The position numbers and the translations under genes are program-made. This document shows, one piece after another, positions 53,301-61,956 of a stretch of 64,000 nt of DNA. Source of the DNA: SMWN01 sp965221455. GTDB lineage: Bacteria; Pseudomonadota; Gammaproteobacteria; Eutrophobiales; Eutrophobiaceae. Under the pieces are notes generated by a model, which did not search any database, was not told the DNA's origin, and saw only the letters and a program-made list of their open reading frames with translations. The stretch is from positions 2,418,001 to 2,482,000 of the forward strand of contig OZ244890.1 in assembly GCA_965221455.1 (NCBI GenBank). The letters are read 5' to 3'. Numbering within the stretch: the stretch's first letter is position 1; each line of letters starts with the position of its first letter.

Positions 53301-54179
53301 ATGTCAGTCATCGGTCGATTCGCACCTTCGCCTAACGGGCCTTTGCATTTCGGCTCGGTTGTGGCTGCCGTTGCTAGCTACATGCATGCAAAAAAACAAG
53401 GTGGAAAATGGCTGGTGCGCATGGATGACATTGACACCGCACGCAATCAGGATGGCGCCGATACCTCTATTTTAAAATCGCTTGAGTTACTTGGCCTACA
53501 TTGGGATGGTGAAGTTCTGTTCCAATATCACCGACGACAGGCTTATTTGGAAGCACTGGATATTCTCACCGAGAAAGGACTCATCTATCAATGTACCTGT
53601 ACCAGAAAACAGTTACAAGGCAAGATTTACCCCGGGACCTGTCGCCACCAGGCACATGGAACTGATCAACGACACGCACTGCGTATTATCAGCAATCGGT
53701 CGGCCATCGGACTCAATGATAAAATCCAGGGTTACTTCCAACAAGTTCTGGAGACCGAGATTGGGGATTTCATCGTGCATCGTGCCGATGGTCTTGCCGC
53801 CTATCATATCGCTACTGTTGTTGACGATGCATGGCAGGGCATCACCGAAATAGTAAGAGGTGCAGATTTATTGGACTCCACCCCCAGGCAAATTTATTTG
53901 CAACAAACACTCGATTATCCAACACCTTCTTATGCACATTTACCTGTCGCCGTTGACCGACATGGTGTCAAATTGAGCAAACAACAGCATGCTGATCCGA
54001 TTAACGACACGCAACCTCTATTGACGTTGTTCCTGGCACTGGAATTTCTGGGACAGGCTCCGGATAAAATAACATTGGAAGGAAGCGTTGAGGAAATTAT
54101 TGAATGGGGAATTAAACACTGGTCAATGAAGAAAATTCCCCGACAGGGCGACTTGAAATGTAATTCTATCTTGTCTTAA
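53301..54179 (+). CDS. gluQ: Glutamyl-Q tRNA(Asp) synthetase
   Basis: A 292-residue truncated GluRS-like enzyme without anticodon-binding domain that attaches Glu to queuosine in tRNA-Asp. It has RFAPSPNGPLHFGSV (HIGH variant), RMDDIDTARNQ, the zinc-binding CTCTRKQL … YPGTCR, and GVKLSKQQHA (KMSKS variant). It directly follows dksA as in E. coli. Its substrate depends on queuosine, consistent with queF nearby. Confidence 0.95.
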   Translation: MSVIGRFAPSPNGPLHFGSVVAAVASYMHAKKQGGKWLVRMDDIDTARNQDGADTSILKSLELLGLHWDGEVLFQYHRRQAYLEALDILTEKGLIYQCTCTRKQLQGKIYPGTCRHQAHGTDQRHALRIISNRSAIGLNDKIQGYFQQVLETEIGDFIVHRADGLAAYHIATVVDDAWQGITEIVRGADLLDSTPRQIYLQQTLDYPTPSYAHLPVAVDRHGVKLSKQQHADPINDTQPLLTLFLALEFLGQAPDKITLEGSVEEIIEWGIKHWSMKKIPRQGDLKCNSILS

Positions 54180-54386
54180 AAGCAACCAAATAACTCGCAT
54201 AAATTGCATCGACAGCAGTCATTGGAATTTATATTTTTTTCGAGATTGATAGGTCTAAACGGGATATTCATGAATGTGATATAACCTGTCCAGGTAACAA
54301 AGGCCTTAACGGGCGATATGACGAAAAACAATGATCGTTTCATACAGAATAGAATTGTTATAATTCAATTTTCTAAAAACCAACAT

Positions 54387-55043
54387 ATGAATGCCATGTT
54401 AAAACTATTACAGCATCTCTTCTTGTTCGCTCTATCAATGGACATTTTTGCTGTCGAAAAAATCACTATCTCGGGCTTATTTAATGATAAGGCTATTGCC
54501 ATCATTGACGGCAAACAAAGGTTACTCAAGGCAGGCGAGCCCAGTCCGGAAGGCGTCATTCTTATCTCGGCAAATACTGAAGAAGCAGTGATAGAAATCA
54601 ATGGTGAACAAAATACTTACAAGATGGGACATCACATAAGCGGAAATTACAAAAAACCTTCAGGTTACAACTCTGTTTCCATCGCCCCTGATAGATATGG
54701 CATGTACGAAGTCGGCGGTAGCATCAATGACTTCCAGGTAAATTTTTTAGTTGATACCGGTGCAACATTAATTTCAATGAATAGCCATGATGCAAAAAGA
54801 ATCGGTATTGACTATAGGCTGGAAGGTGAGAAAAGTCTATCAGAAACAGCCTCGGGGGTAAGTAAAATTTATCTGGTTAATTTAAAGACTGTAATAGTGG
54901 GCGACATTAAACTACACGACGTACAAGCAGCCGTCCACAACGGAGACTTTCCCAGAACCATACTTTTAGGAAATACTTTCCTCAACAGGGTGAAAATGAT
55001 GCGAGAAGGTCAAATGCTTAAACTCGAAGAAAAACCATATTAG
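54387..55043 (+). CDS. Periplasmic retropepsin-like aspartic protease (TIGR02281-type)
   Basis: A 218-residue protein with an N-terminal hydrophobic segment (MLKLLQHLFLFALSMDIFAV), an SH3-like first part (ISGLFNDKAIAIIDGKQRLL) and a single aspartic-protease domain with FLVDTGATLISMN (catalytic Asp) and ILLGNTFLNRVKM. Retropepsins work as dimers. This family of clan AA proteins in proteobacteria is poorly characterised. The frame is open to 54318, but I chose ATG 54387 to give a short signal sequence. It converges with the cobalamin operon. Confidence 0.83.
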   Translation: MNAMLKLLQHLFLFALSMDIFAVEKITISGLFNDKAIAIIDGKQRLLKAGEPSPEGVILISANTEEAVIEINGEQNTYKMGHHISGNYKKPSGYNSVSIAPDRYGMYEVGGSINDFQVNFLVDTGATLISMNSHDAKRIGIDYRLEGEKSLSETASGVSKIYLVNLKTVIVGDIKLHDVQAAVHNGDFPRTILLGNTFLNRVKMMREGQMLKLEEKPY

Positions 55044-55054
55044 TCAATACTTGA

Positions 55055-55609
55055 TCAATCTTTTAAACGTTCGCTTTCCCAGTATATCTCATGACCTCCC
55101 TCACTGCGTGCCAATGTCCTGGCCAATACAAATAACAGGTCCGACAATCGATTTAAAAACCTAAGCGAAAATTCATTGATAGACGTTTCATGGGACAAAT
55201 TTACGAACTGACGCTCCGCACGACGACAAACCGTGCGTGCATAGTGACATGTCGCTGCAGAAACAGAACCGCCAGGCAATATAAATTCTTTCAGCGGCGG
55301 CAAAGACGCATTATACCTGTCGATGATCTTTTCAATATACTGAACATGCCTGTCATCAACAATTATGTTATAGGGAATGGCAAGTTCTCCGCCAATATCG
55401 AACAGCACATGCTGAATATCTATTAGATAATCCCTGATTGTTTTATCAATATCATTCGCAACCAGGAGTCCCAACAAGCTATTTAGTTCATCAACATCGC
55501 CAAAAGTATTTACGCGACTCTCATCCTTGTTTACACGACTACCATCCGCCAGACCTGTAGTTCCATCATCCCCGGTCCTAGTGTAAATTTTTGAAAGTCG
55601 ATGTCCCAT
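55055..55609 (-). CDS. PduO-type ATP:cob(I)alamin adenosyltransferase
   Basis: A 184-residue trimeric-helix-bundle enzyme: IYTRTGDDGTTGLADGSRV (ATP-binding N-terminal motif), EELNSLLG-like DVDELNSLLGLL, LPGGSVSAATCHYARTVCRR and AERQ (cobalamin/ATP residues), and the C-terminal LNRLSDLLFVLAR. It makes adenosylcobalamin from cob(I)alamin. It is the last gene of a btuB-led operon below a cobalamin riboswitch, thus the activation step of salvaged B12. Confidence 0.93.
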   Translation of the reverse strand: MGHRLSKIYTRTGDDGTTGLADGSRVNKDESRVNTFGDVDELNSLLGLLVANDIDKTIRDYLIDIQHVLFDIGGELAIPYNIIVDDRHVQYIEKIIDRYNASLPPLKEFILPGGSVSAATCHYARTVCRRAERQFVNLSHETSINEFSLRFLNRLSDLLFVLARTLARSEGGHEIYWESERLKD

Positions 55610-55639
55610 AAAAAAATTTGATAGCTGTTTTACATATTA

Positions 55640-56560
55640 TTATTGTAACTTGATCGCAAATGGCAGGTCAGTCGCCAAACTATGTACATCAGGATGTAAT
55701 GCGTTCGCAATTATTTCCAGGCTGTCCACAAGACGGGGGCCTGGACGATTAAAATAGGCGTTGCCATCAGAGAAATAGACTCGATTATTTTTAACACAAG
55801 GCAGATCATCCCAACCGTCATTTGATTGTAATATCGGCAAGTCCTCAAGCGCACGATCCACAGAGAAACCGCAACAAGCGACAAACATCACATCAGGCTG
55901 ATTCGCGAAAATATCTTCCCACAATGTTGTTGCTGACGGTTGATGCTTGTTGCCTAAACAATCCACACCTCCCGCCATTTCAATTAATTCAGGTGTCCAG
56001 TGGCCTGCATTGAACGGTGGATTTATCCATTCGAGAAAAGCTACTTTAGGATATTCCTGTATTTCGATATAGGTCTCAGTCAATGCACGCACTTTCTCAA
56101 CCCGCTCGGTTAAATTATTCACAACCTTTACAGCCATTGTTCTGCTCCCGGCCTCTTCTCCAAGAAATAATAAGGTGGCAAACATATCTTCCAGGCACAT
56201 AGGCTCAAGATTCACCAACCTTGGTGTCTTTGAGAACCGAAGGATGGTTTCTGCTATCTCGACTTCTGAGACAGCACATACTTCACACAATCCCTGAGTC
56301 ACGATGATATCCGCTTGTAGCGCTTCCAGTAACTCTGCATTGAGTGAATATAAGGCGTTAGTGGTTCCCAGTTGAGTACGCACCGACTGGTCTATTTCAA
56401 GACTTGAAAGATCATGCGGAATCACGCTTTTTGTCACGACGGGTAAGCCGATGACATCCGCTGGATAGTCGCATTCATGCGAAACGCCTACTAGATTTTC
56501 CCTTAGGCCCAATGCACAGATGATTTCGGTCGCGCTAGGCAAGAGCGACACTATTTTCAT
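55640..56560 (-). CDS. BtuF-like cobalamin-binding protein without signal peptide
   Basis: A 306-residue type III (BtuF-like) binding-protein fold: KIVSLLPSATEIICALGLRE, GVSHECDYP, VTQGLCEVCAVS, WINPPFNAGHWTPELIEMAG and FNRPGPRLVDSLEIIA. The start MKIVSLLPS begins directly with the first strand, so no export signal is visible, as in a known cobalamin-binding subgroup. It may act in the cytosol as a B12 chaperone, or the annotated start may miss a leader; neither can be settled here. Overlaps the upstream pyrophosphatase gene slightly. Confidence 0.85.
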   Translation of the reverse strand: MKIVSLLPSATEIICALGLRENLVGVSHECDYPADVIGLPVVTKSVIPHDLSSLEIDQSVRTQLGTTNALYSLNAELLEALQADIIVTQGLCEVCAVSEVEIAETILRFSKTPRLVNLEPMCLEDMFATLLFLGEEAGSRTMAVKVVNNLTERVEKVRALTETYIEIQEYPKVAFLEWINPPFNAGHWTPELIEMAGGVDCLGNKHQPSATTLWEDIFANQPDVMFVACCGFSVDRALEDLPILQSNDGWDDLPCVKNNRVYFSDGNAYFNRPGPRLVDSLEIIANALHPDVHSLATDLPFAIKLQ

Positions 56561-57090
56561 GATGACCACTCCCTTGGTAAAATATCAGTAAATAAAAAAC
56601 CTTGTTTTTCCACTGTTCCGCCTGACTGAACCTGAATTGCCTGATCGAACATCGGTCCATCCCGGGTAAAAGTGTGGAATTCCCCGTATTCACCACAAGG
56701 ATTAACTTCAGCGGGTAATGTTCGCAGGAACTTTCTGTCAAAGTCATGGCCAGCAAATTTTCTATTCAACTTCTCTGGATCCATACAAGTAATGCCTGCA
56801 CGCAAGCCTGCTTCAATCATCTCTTCCGCAGGAGAATCTGTCGGTTCATTCCAAAGTGGAAACAAGGATTCAAAATCTGTTTTTTTCCAGAAGATTCTCA
56901 CGATATTTGCGAACATCTTCCGCCTGACTCCGTGCATTGCTGATCGCTGAAATACCTCATTAAAGGCCGTCATCAGTCCGACGACTTCACATTCATCTTG
57001 TTGTTGCAATCGATATAATGTCCACGCAGAATCTTTGCCGCTGCTCCATGACAAGACGACTCGTTGTTTAGTTAGGGATTGCCTTTGCAT
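56557..57090 (-). CDS. Dph6-like ATP pyrophosphatase, internally shortened
   Basis: A 177-residue member of the adenine-nucleotide alpha-hydrolase (Dph6/DUF71) family. PP-loop LSWSSGKDSAWTLYRL, VVGLMTAFNEVFQRSAMHGV, ESLFPLWNEPT, EAGLRAGITCMDPEKLNRKF and NPCGEYGEFHTF are in place. Relatives are near 225 residues; here the segment with P.PW.CSNE.YE and FGDLFLEDVR is missing between VRRK and the LWKKTDFE-like stretch, an in-frame loss of about 45-55 residues. The fold's core is likely damaged. Such genes are often found with cobalamin genes. Confidence 0.75.
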   Translation of the reverse strand: MQRQSLTKQRVVLSWSSGKDSAWTLYRLQQQDECEVVGLMTAFNEVFQRSAMHGVRRKMFANIVRIFWKKTDFESLFPLWNEPTDSPAEEMIEAGLRAGITCMDPEKLNRKFAGHDFDRKFLRTLPAEVNPCGEYGEFHTFTRDGPMFDQAIQVQSGGTVEKQGFLFTDILPREWSS

Positions 57091-57601
57091 CGTCTTTATT
57101 TAAATTTAAATACCGGTATTGGAACCCCTCATAGGCACCGAACAATATGATCCCGTAAAACGTATCCGCCAATATACTTCTGCCAAAGTAAGGAAGACCA
57201 TTGATATAGCATAACAACAAACCATCGGATGTATGTGGATAGTAAACCCACCAGGAACTCGCATTCGACAAGATAAAGAATATTAATGCGGAAATAAAAA
57301 TTGCCGATCCCATGCGGAACAATGAACGCCGTTTACTCAGTAGTAACTTTCCGACGCAGACGGAAAGCGCAAAACCAATATAAACAGAAAGCATGATCGT
57401 GGAATGATACAATCCCGTGATAACGTCACCAATCAATAAAGCCACCAATGGAATCGCCCATGACCATTTATTACTCATATAAGCACCGGAAAATAAACCC
57501 AAAGCCCCGACCGGCGTAAAACCCATCGGATGCGGCAGCAATCTTGAAAACGCTACTACCAGTATAAGCAAGTAACTGGCAATCAATTTGTGTTTTTGCA
57601 T
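57068..57601 (-). CDS. DUF6580-like ECF-type membrane protein
   Basis: A 177-residue protein with five or six membrane helices (YLLILVVAFSRLLPHPMGF, LFSGAYMSNKWSWAIPLVAL, LLIGDVITGLYHSTIMLSVYIGFALSV split by polar residues, IFISALIFFILSNASSWWVY). The P.P..FTPVGALGLFSGAY and SN…WWVYY patterns are those of DUF6580, a family resembling ECF transporter substrate-binding (S) subunits. Encoded between btuB and B12-related genes, it is a candidate inner-membrane B12 carrier (inference). It overlaps the next gene by 23 bp. Confidence 0.7.
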   Translation of the reverse strand: MQKHKLIASYLLILVVAFSRLLPHPMGFTPVGALGLFSGAYMSNKWSWAIPLVALLIGDVITGLYHSTIMLSVYIGFALSVCVGKLLLSKRRSLFRMGSAIFISALIFFILSNASSWWVYYPHTSDGLLLCYINGLPYFGRSILADTFYGIILFGAYEGFQYRYLNLNKDDAKAIPN

Positions 57602-57613
57602 GTATAAATCCTC

Positions 57614-59554
57614 TTATGGTTGGAGGGCTACTTTAACGCCCACTATGCCGCTTATACCCGGCGTTTGAAAAGAAAAGACATCCTGGTAATTTTTATCCAG
57701 TAGATTATTAATTCGACCATATAAACTAAACTTATCTGTAATTTTATAAGAACCAGCGAGATTAATCAGTGTGTAACCACTCAGGCTTACTCTTGTCCGT
57801 GTAAAAGGGGCGACCGGCAGGAAAACAGTATCAATTTGATTATCTGTAAAACTGACATTCAAGTTTGCGTTAGCACGATTATTTGGAAAATTATAATGTA
57901 AATTGATATTTGCCGTGTGTTCCGGTCTGCGCACCTCCTTAATTTGTCTGTCCAAGGTATTGGGTTGTGTTGCATCCAGCCACGTGTAGGCCGCGGAAAT
58001 AAACAGATTTTCCGTTAAATCTGTACTTGTGTTTATTTCAATACCCTGGCGTTTACTGATGGCATCTGAATTATCAGATGTTAATGGAAAACCGGTTAAA
58101 ACAATTTCATCTTCCAATCTCGCACGAAAATATGTCATGCCTATATTGACGCGACCATTCGATAAACTCTTTTCAATACCAAAATCCCAACCTTTGGATT
58201 TTTCCGATTTTATATCGGGATTGCCAATAAAATGAAGTGGTCCCGGGAAAAAACCAAATCTATCAACAAATGTAGGCCGCTTGATACCGGTGCCATAACT
58301 GGCGTGAACCTTTGAATCCCAGTCAAGAACTCTATACGCTATTGTGGAACGATGTGTTGTAGCATTTTTAAAATCAGAATTATCATCATGTCTGACACCG
58401 ATTGATAAAAATAGTCGTTCCCACAGATTGACATGATGTCCCGCGAAGATACCGGTTGTCTTTGCACGTCGTTCTTGATTTGATAAACCACGAAACTTGC
58501 TATCTTCCTGTTTAAAAAAATCCTTTTCGTGATCAATACCGAATGTTAATGCATGTGCGGCGTCAGCAGGCCCCGCAGTATCAAAATACAGATTCGTTTT
58601 ATAATCGAACCGAAGTTTCTTGCCTTGTGAATTATTAGTCTCAGAACCATCTTCAAGGAAATCATTATCAGTATTGGTGATCGCTGTGCCCAGGGTATGT
58701 TCCCATGCTTGATCAAAAAAACCAAATGTAGCCTGCCCTCTTAAGTAATCCTGGCTAATTTCGGATTCGTGACTGGCATCAACAATAAATACTGACGTCG
58801 CACTTTGTATATCCGTATCATTTTGTGCATCTGTATGTCTGCCTGAAATATCAAACTTCAAACTTTCCAGTGGGTTAACAGCCGCTGAAAAAGATATTGT
58901 TCCGTTTTTATAACCATCTTCTTCATCTCCCGACGACGCTATATTAATACCATCGGTTTTTAAATATGAACCTTGCAGACTGAATTGATATATCTTCCCA
59001 CTTCCTGAAATACCGGCACCGGCATGTGACGTTCCGAAAGAACCTCCCTCGACATAAGTGGACAATGTTGCCGCTCCAATGCCTTTTTTTGTAATAATAT
59101 TAACTACACCAGCAAGTGCATCACTACCGTAAAGGGCACTCTGCGAGCCGCGTATAATTTCAATACGTTCTATGTTATTTGTCACGAGATGTGCGAAATT
59201 AAATTCATCGCCTCCGGCAATATCGTTTGCCTCCACCCCATCAATTAAAACAAGCAATTGATTAGCTTCGGCTCCACGTACTCGAACCTGAACCTGACTA
59301 CCGACAGCACCAGAACGACTTACCGCAAAACCCGGCACATCCCGTAATAAATCCGAGACAAAGACCGACTGTCGCCGTTCTATATCTTCTTCGGTAATCA
59401 CCGTATAGGAACTGCCTATTTCTTCGGTAGTGATGGGTGTATGTGAACCAGTGACAATTATCTTTTCCAGATCGAAAGTATCTGATTCCGAGAATGCTGC
59501 AAAGGACAAAAGTTGAATCGTAAAAAAGCTGGAAATAAACAATACGCGCAACAC
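57614..59554 (-). CDS. btuB: TonB-dependent vitamin B12 receptor BtuB
   Basis: A 646-residue outer-membrane receptor: signal peptide (VLFISSFFTIQLLSFAAFSE), TonB box region DLEKIIVTGSHTPI, plug domain (VSDLLRDVPGFAVSRSGAVG, VRGAEANQLLVLIDGVEAND, RGSQSALYGSDALAGVVNII) and a 22-strand-type barrel ending RINNLLDKNYQDVFSFQTPG with a final GVKVALQP. It imports cobalamin. GTG 59554 has GGAG nine bases upstream; TTG 59569 would overlap that site. The leader carries a cobalamin riboswitch. Confidence 0.92.
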   Translation of the reverse strand: MLRVLFISSFFTIQLLSFAAFSESDTFDLEKIIVTGSHTPITTEEIGSSYTVITEEDIERRQSVFVSDLLRDVPGFAVSRSGAVGSQVQVRVRGAEANQLLVLIDGVEANDIAGGDEFNFAHLVTNNIERIEIIRGSQSALYGSDALAGVVNIITKKGIGAATLSTYVEGGSFGTSHAGAGISGSGKIYQFSLQGSYLKTDGINIASSGDEEDGYKNGTISFSAAVNPLESLKFDISGRHTDAQNDTDIQSATSVFIVDASHESEISQDYLRGQATFGFFDQAWEHTLGTAITNTDNDFLEDGSETNNSQGKKLRFDYKTNLYFDTAGPADAAHALTFGIDHEKDFFKQEDSKFRGLSNQERRAKTTGIFAGHHVNLWERLFLSIGVRHDDNSDFKNATTHRSTIAYRVLDWDSKVHASYGTGIKRPTFVDRFGFFPGPLHFIGNPDIKSEKSKGWDFGIEKSLSNGRVNIGMTYFRARLEDEIVLTGFPLTSDNSDAISKRQGIEINTSTDLTENLFISAAYTWLDATQPNTLDRQIKEVRRPEHTANINLHYNFPNNRANANLNVSFTDNQIDTVFLPVAPFTRTRVSLSGYTLINLAGSYKITDKFSLYGRINNLLDKNYQDVFSFQTPGISGIVGVKVALQP

Positions 59555-59689
59555 GAAAACGATCTCCAAAATACTCGATTCCCGCCGTAATCGGGATAAT
59601 ATAAAAGGATATCGTCAGGGGGTCGTACGGAGATGAGACAAATATGCACTACCAAACCGTCACCCTCGCCCACCGCGATATGGTTTTAG

Positions 59690-59915
59690 CGGCGGGTCGG
59701 TCTCCGGACTCATGAGTGAGAAAAAAATATTTATTCGGTCAAATAGATCGCCTTCCCATGCTTATATGCCGTAAGCAAACACAGTGGCGTAAAATGATCT
59801 ACCATTACTCATTTACCGTTGCGGGGGCAGTGTCGGAATCACATAAAGGCTCGCTAAATGCTCACCGACTTCCCATTTAATCCTGTAGCGTAAAAACTCG
59901 CAGGAACCTGCTGCC
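59690..59915 (-). promoter_or_regulatory. Cobalamin (AdoCbl-type) riboswitch
   Basis: Read on the minus strand the conserved blocks appear in order: GGTTCCTGCGAG, GGGAAGTCGGTGAG, ATTCCGACACTGCCCCCGCA then ACGGTAA, GCCACTG, GGGAAGGCG and the B12 box GAGTCCGGAGACCGACC. This is the classic cobalamin riboswitch consensus. It lies 140 bp before btuB and should switch off the btuB-DUF6580-pyrophosphatase-btuF-adenosyltransferase operon when cobalamin is bound. Confidence 0.95.
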
Positions 59916-60050
59916 AAGCCGGGAAGGTAGATTAACGCTGTGCAATTGTCAATGTATTCCTTCCTGAGAAAAAATATAAATCACCTTAAACAACACCTGG
60001 TATGTAAGTCGTGAATTCATTGCCCAGGCCCGGACTTAACCGGGAATATC

Positions 60051-60827
60051 CTAAAAATGAAATTCCACCTGCCAGCGGAGGGTGTGATTAGCACTTGCAT
60101 CAGTTAAACCAAACAACCAGGTTAAATGTGTTTCAATTTCCTGTCCAAAAATCTCAAATTCATTGTAGACCGCTGGACCAATAATGTGCTGTTGTTCCTG
60201 TAAAGTTGCAAATGCTTTTATTTCTCCAAGACTTCCATAGGCCTCGAAACCAATGCTAAGCATCTGCGAAATTTCTTTCTTTGAACGCCATATGTATTCA
60301 AGTTCCGTGCTCTCTTCAGCTTCACTCCCGAATTCCTGCTCAAAATTTATATTCAGAATATGTTGATAAGTCTCGATTGTTTTTTCAAACAACATTCGCA
60401 TTTCGAAGACATTTGCCTCATCATTTTCATCAACAAACTCAAATTCCAGATGAATCCCCGTATCAAGCCAATACTTACCTTGTTCGATGAACTGGAAAGT
60501 ATTCTCCCAACCGACAAGATTAAATTTCAAGTCGTCTTCTTCAGCTAATTTGATCCAACTCACCGTAACAGAGCTTGCCCACCAATCGGTTACCCCCGTT
60601 TCAAATTCAAATTCATGATACTGAGAGTCATCCGTATCATCATCAAAAGTGGTATTCCCCAATATCTCAATGCCTATTTCACCTTTCTCGACAATCGGGG
60701 AATAAACCTTAAGATCGGACGAACCAGCAAAACATATCTGGGAAAAACACAGAGCCAGGCCCGATATAATTATTACCGGATTATGAGGTAATCGCCCGCC
60801 CGATATGTCGCCTGTGTCTCGTTCCAA
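60051..60827 (-). CDS. Exported beta-strand-rich protein, probably outer-membrane
   Basis: A protein of up to 258 residues with a signal peptide (VIIISGLALCFSQICFAGSS) and a mature part of alternating strands rich in Glu and aromatics (KVYSPIVEKGEIGIEILGNT, WASSVTVSWIKLAEE, HLTWLFGLTDASANH) ending in …QVEFHF, whose terminal Phe is the usual outer-membrane barrel signal. Similar DLKVYSP.VEKGE.E proteins occur in other proteobacteria without known function. The first 14 residues before the signal peptide make the start doubtful; it probably begins later. Confidence 0.7.
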   Translation of the reverse strand: MERDTGDISGGRLPHNPVIIISGLALCFSQICFAGSSDLKVYSPIVEKGEIGIEILGNTTFDDDTDDSQYHEFEFETGVTDWWASSVTVSWIKLAEEDDLKFNLVGWENTFQFIEQGKYWLDTGIHLEFEFVDENDEANVFEMRMLFEKTIETYQHILNINFEQEFGSEAEESTELEYIWRSKKEISQMLSIGFEAYGSLGEIKAFATLQEQQHIIGPAVYNEFEIFGQEIETHLTWLFGLTDASANHTLRWQVEFHF

Positions 60828-60956
60828 TAGAATTATTTTTTCCTTATTAAAAAAGTTAATGACAAGATAATCCAGATAATCAGCAGGATCGAATATCCCG
60901 AAATCATAACTTATAAACAGTTAATCCCGAAAACCGATTTTGGTGAATCACCTCAC

Positions 60957-61380
60957 TTAATCATTTTTGTAGAAACGCATAAATTTTTCGGAATCGTTTC
61001 CAAACATCGGTTTTTCTATAAAACGACCCTGTACTTGATCACATCCGAGCACTTTAACGAGTGCCATTTCTTCTTTAGTTTTCCACAACTTCAGCAACGA
61101 TTTTCATTTTCAGTTTCTTGACCAGACCAACACTTGACTCAATCGGAGTTGCATTAATACCTCAAGACAACCTAAATAAATTTCTATAGCTTGACTTTCC
61201 GTTAGTTACTTCCAGTATGACTGAGGCTATTTCCATGTCATATCCTTCGGCGGTTTTAATCAGAAAATCTGCAAAGCCCTCTCTGGCAAAAGAATTAACA
61301 GAAATATTAATGGACATTTTCAGAAAATAATCATTTCTCATCCATAAATTTAATTGGGACAATGATTTGCTATAGACACT
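60957..61380 (-). pseudogene. EAL-domain c-di-GMP phosphodiesterase, remnant
   Basis: The minus strand reads LNLWMRNDYFLKMSINISVN, then EGFADFLIKTAEGYDMEIAS and VILEVTN, then in shifted frames GLVKKLKMKIVAEVVEN and EEMALVKVLGCDQVQGRFIE KPM…FYKND-stop. These are the middle and end of an EAL domain (…NVS…ILEVTES…AE.VE…L..LGCD..QG…KP). The EAL motif, the DDFG stretch and the N terminus are absent, and frames change at least twice, so it is dead. Confidence 0.75.
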
Positions 61381-61734
61381 AAATACGTAAATTCATCGAT
61401 CAAGTTGCAATGTCCCGCAAGAGGGATGAAGCTATAAAGGTGGCTTAGATGGCCCATTTTTCCAAAATTATCGACCAGAGCGTCAGAAAAGCCGAGTCAT
61501 CGTCACGAGCATGACTCGGAGATAGTTTAATCGTGCTATATTACTTTCTGGCAATGATCACGTCCTTTGCATTTTGCCTTATTCCAAGGCTCAGAATAAA
61601 ACTAAATCCTGTCCGGACCAACTTCCTGTCCGGTCTAACTTGATATATTGTTAATGACTTAAACAAACAACATTTGGAACCGGAACAGCACGATTAGTAA
61701 CTCATGACGAGTTGTATTATAATCCCCCCGTTGC

Positions 61735-61840
61735 GTTTCCGCTTGGGGAGTGCTGCGACGGTGACAACTGATAACGAAGCATATCAGGAGGGACTGCCAG
61801 GCCCGGGCATCGTAGCTTAAAACGACGCTTGCTTGAACGA
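61735..61840 (+). promoter_or_regulatory. S-adenosylhomocysteine (SAH) riboswitch candidate
   Basis: The leader of metH contains TTGGGGAGTGCTGCGACGG, a hairpin CTGATA-8-TATCAG, then CTGCCAGGCCCGGGC and AAAACGACGCTTGC. This follows the SAH riboswitch order (GAGGAGCGCUGC.AC…CCAGGCUCGG…AACGGCGCUC) with G-U-tolerant pairing between GAGTGC and ACGCTT. SAH riboswitches are known to turn on methyl-cycle genes, including metH, when SAH accumulates. The match is by eye. Confidence 0.65.
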
Positions 61841-61956
61841 TAGTAAACATAACGAGCGAGCCGATCATGTCACTCCATGACCATACTTCCCTCCGCATCC
61901 TCAAGCCTACCCGCACAATTTTACCAAGAATAACCTGAAAGAAATAGCCTACAGGT

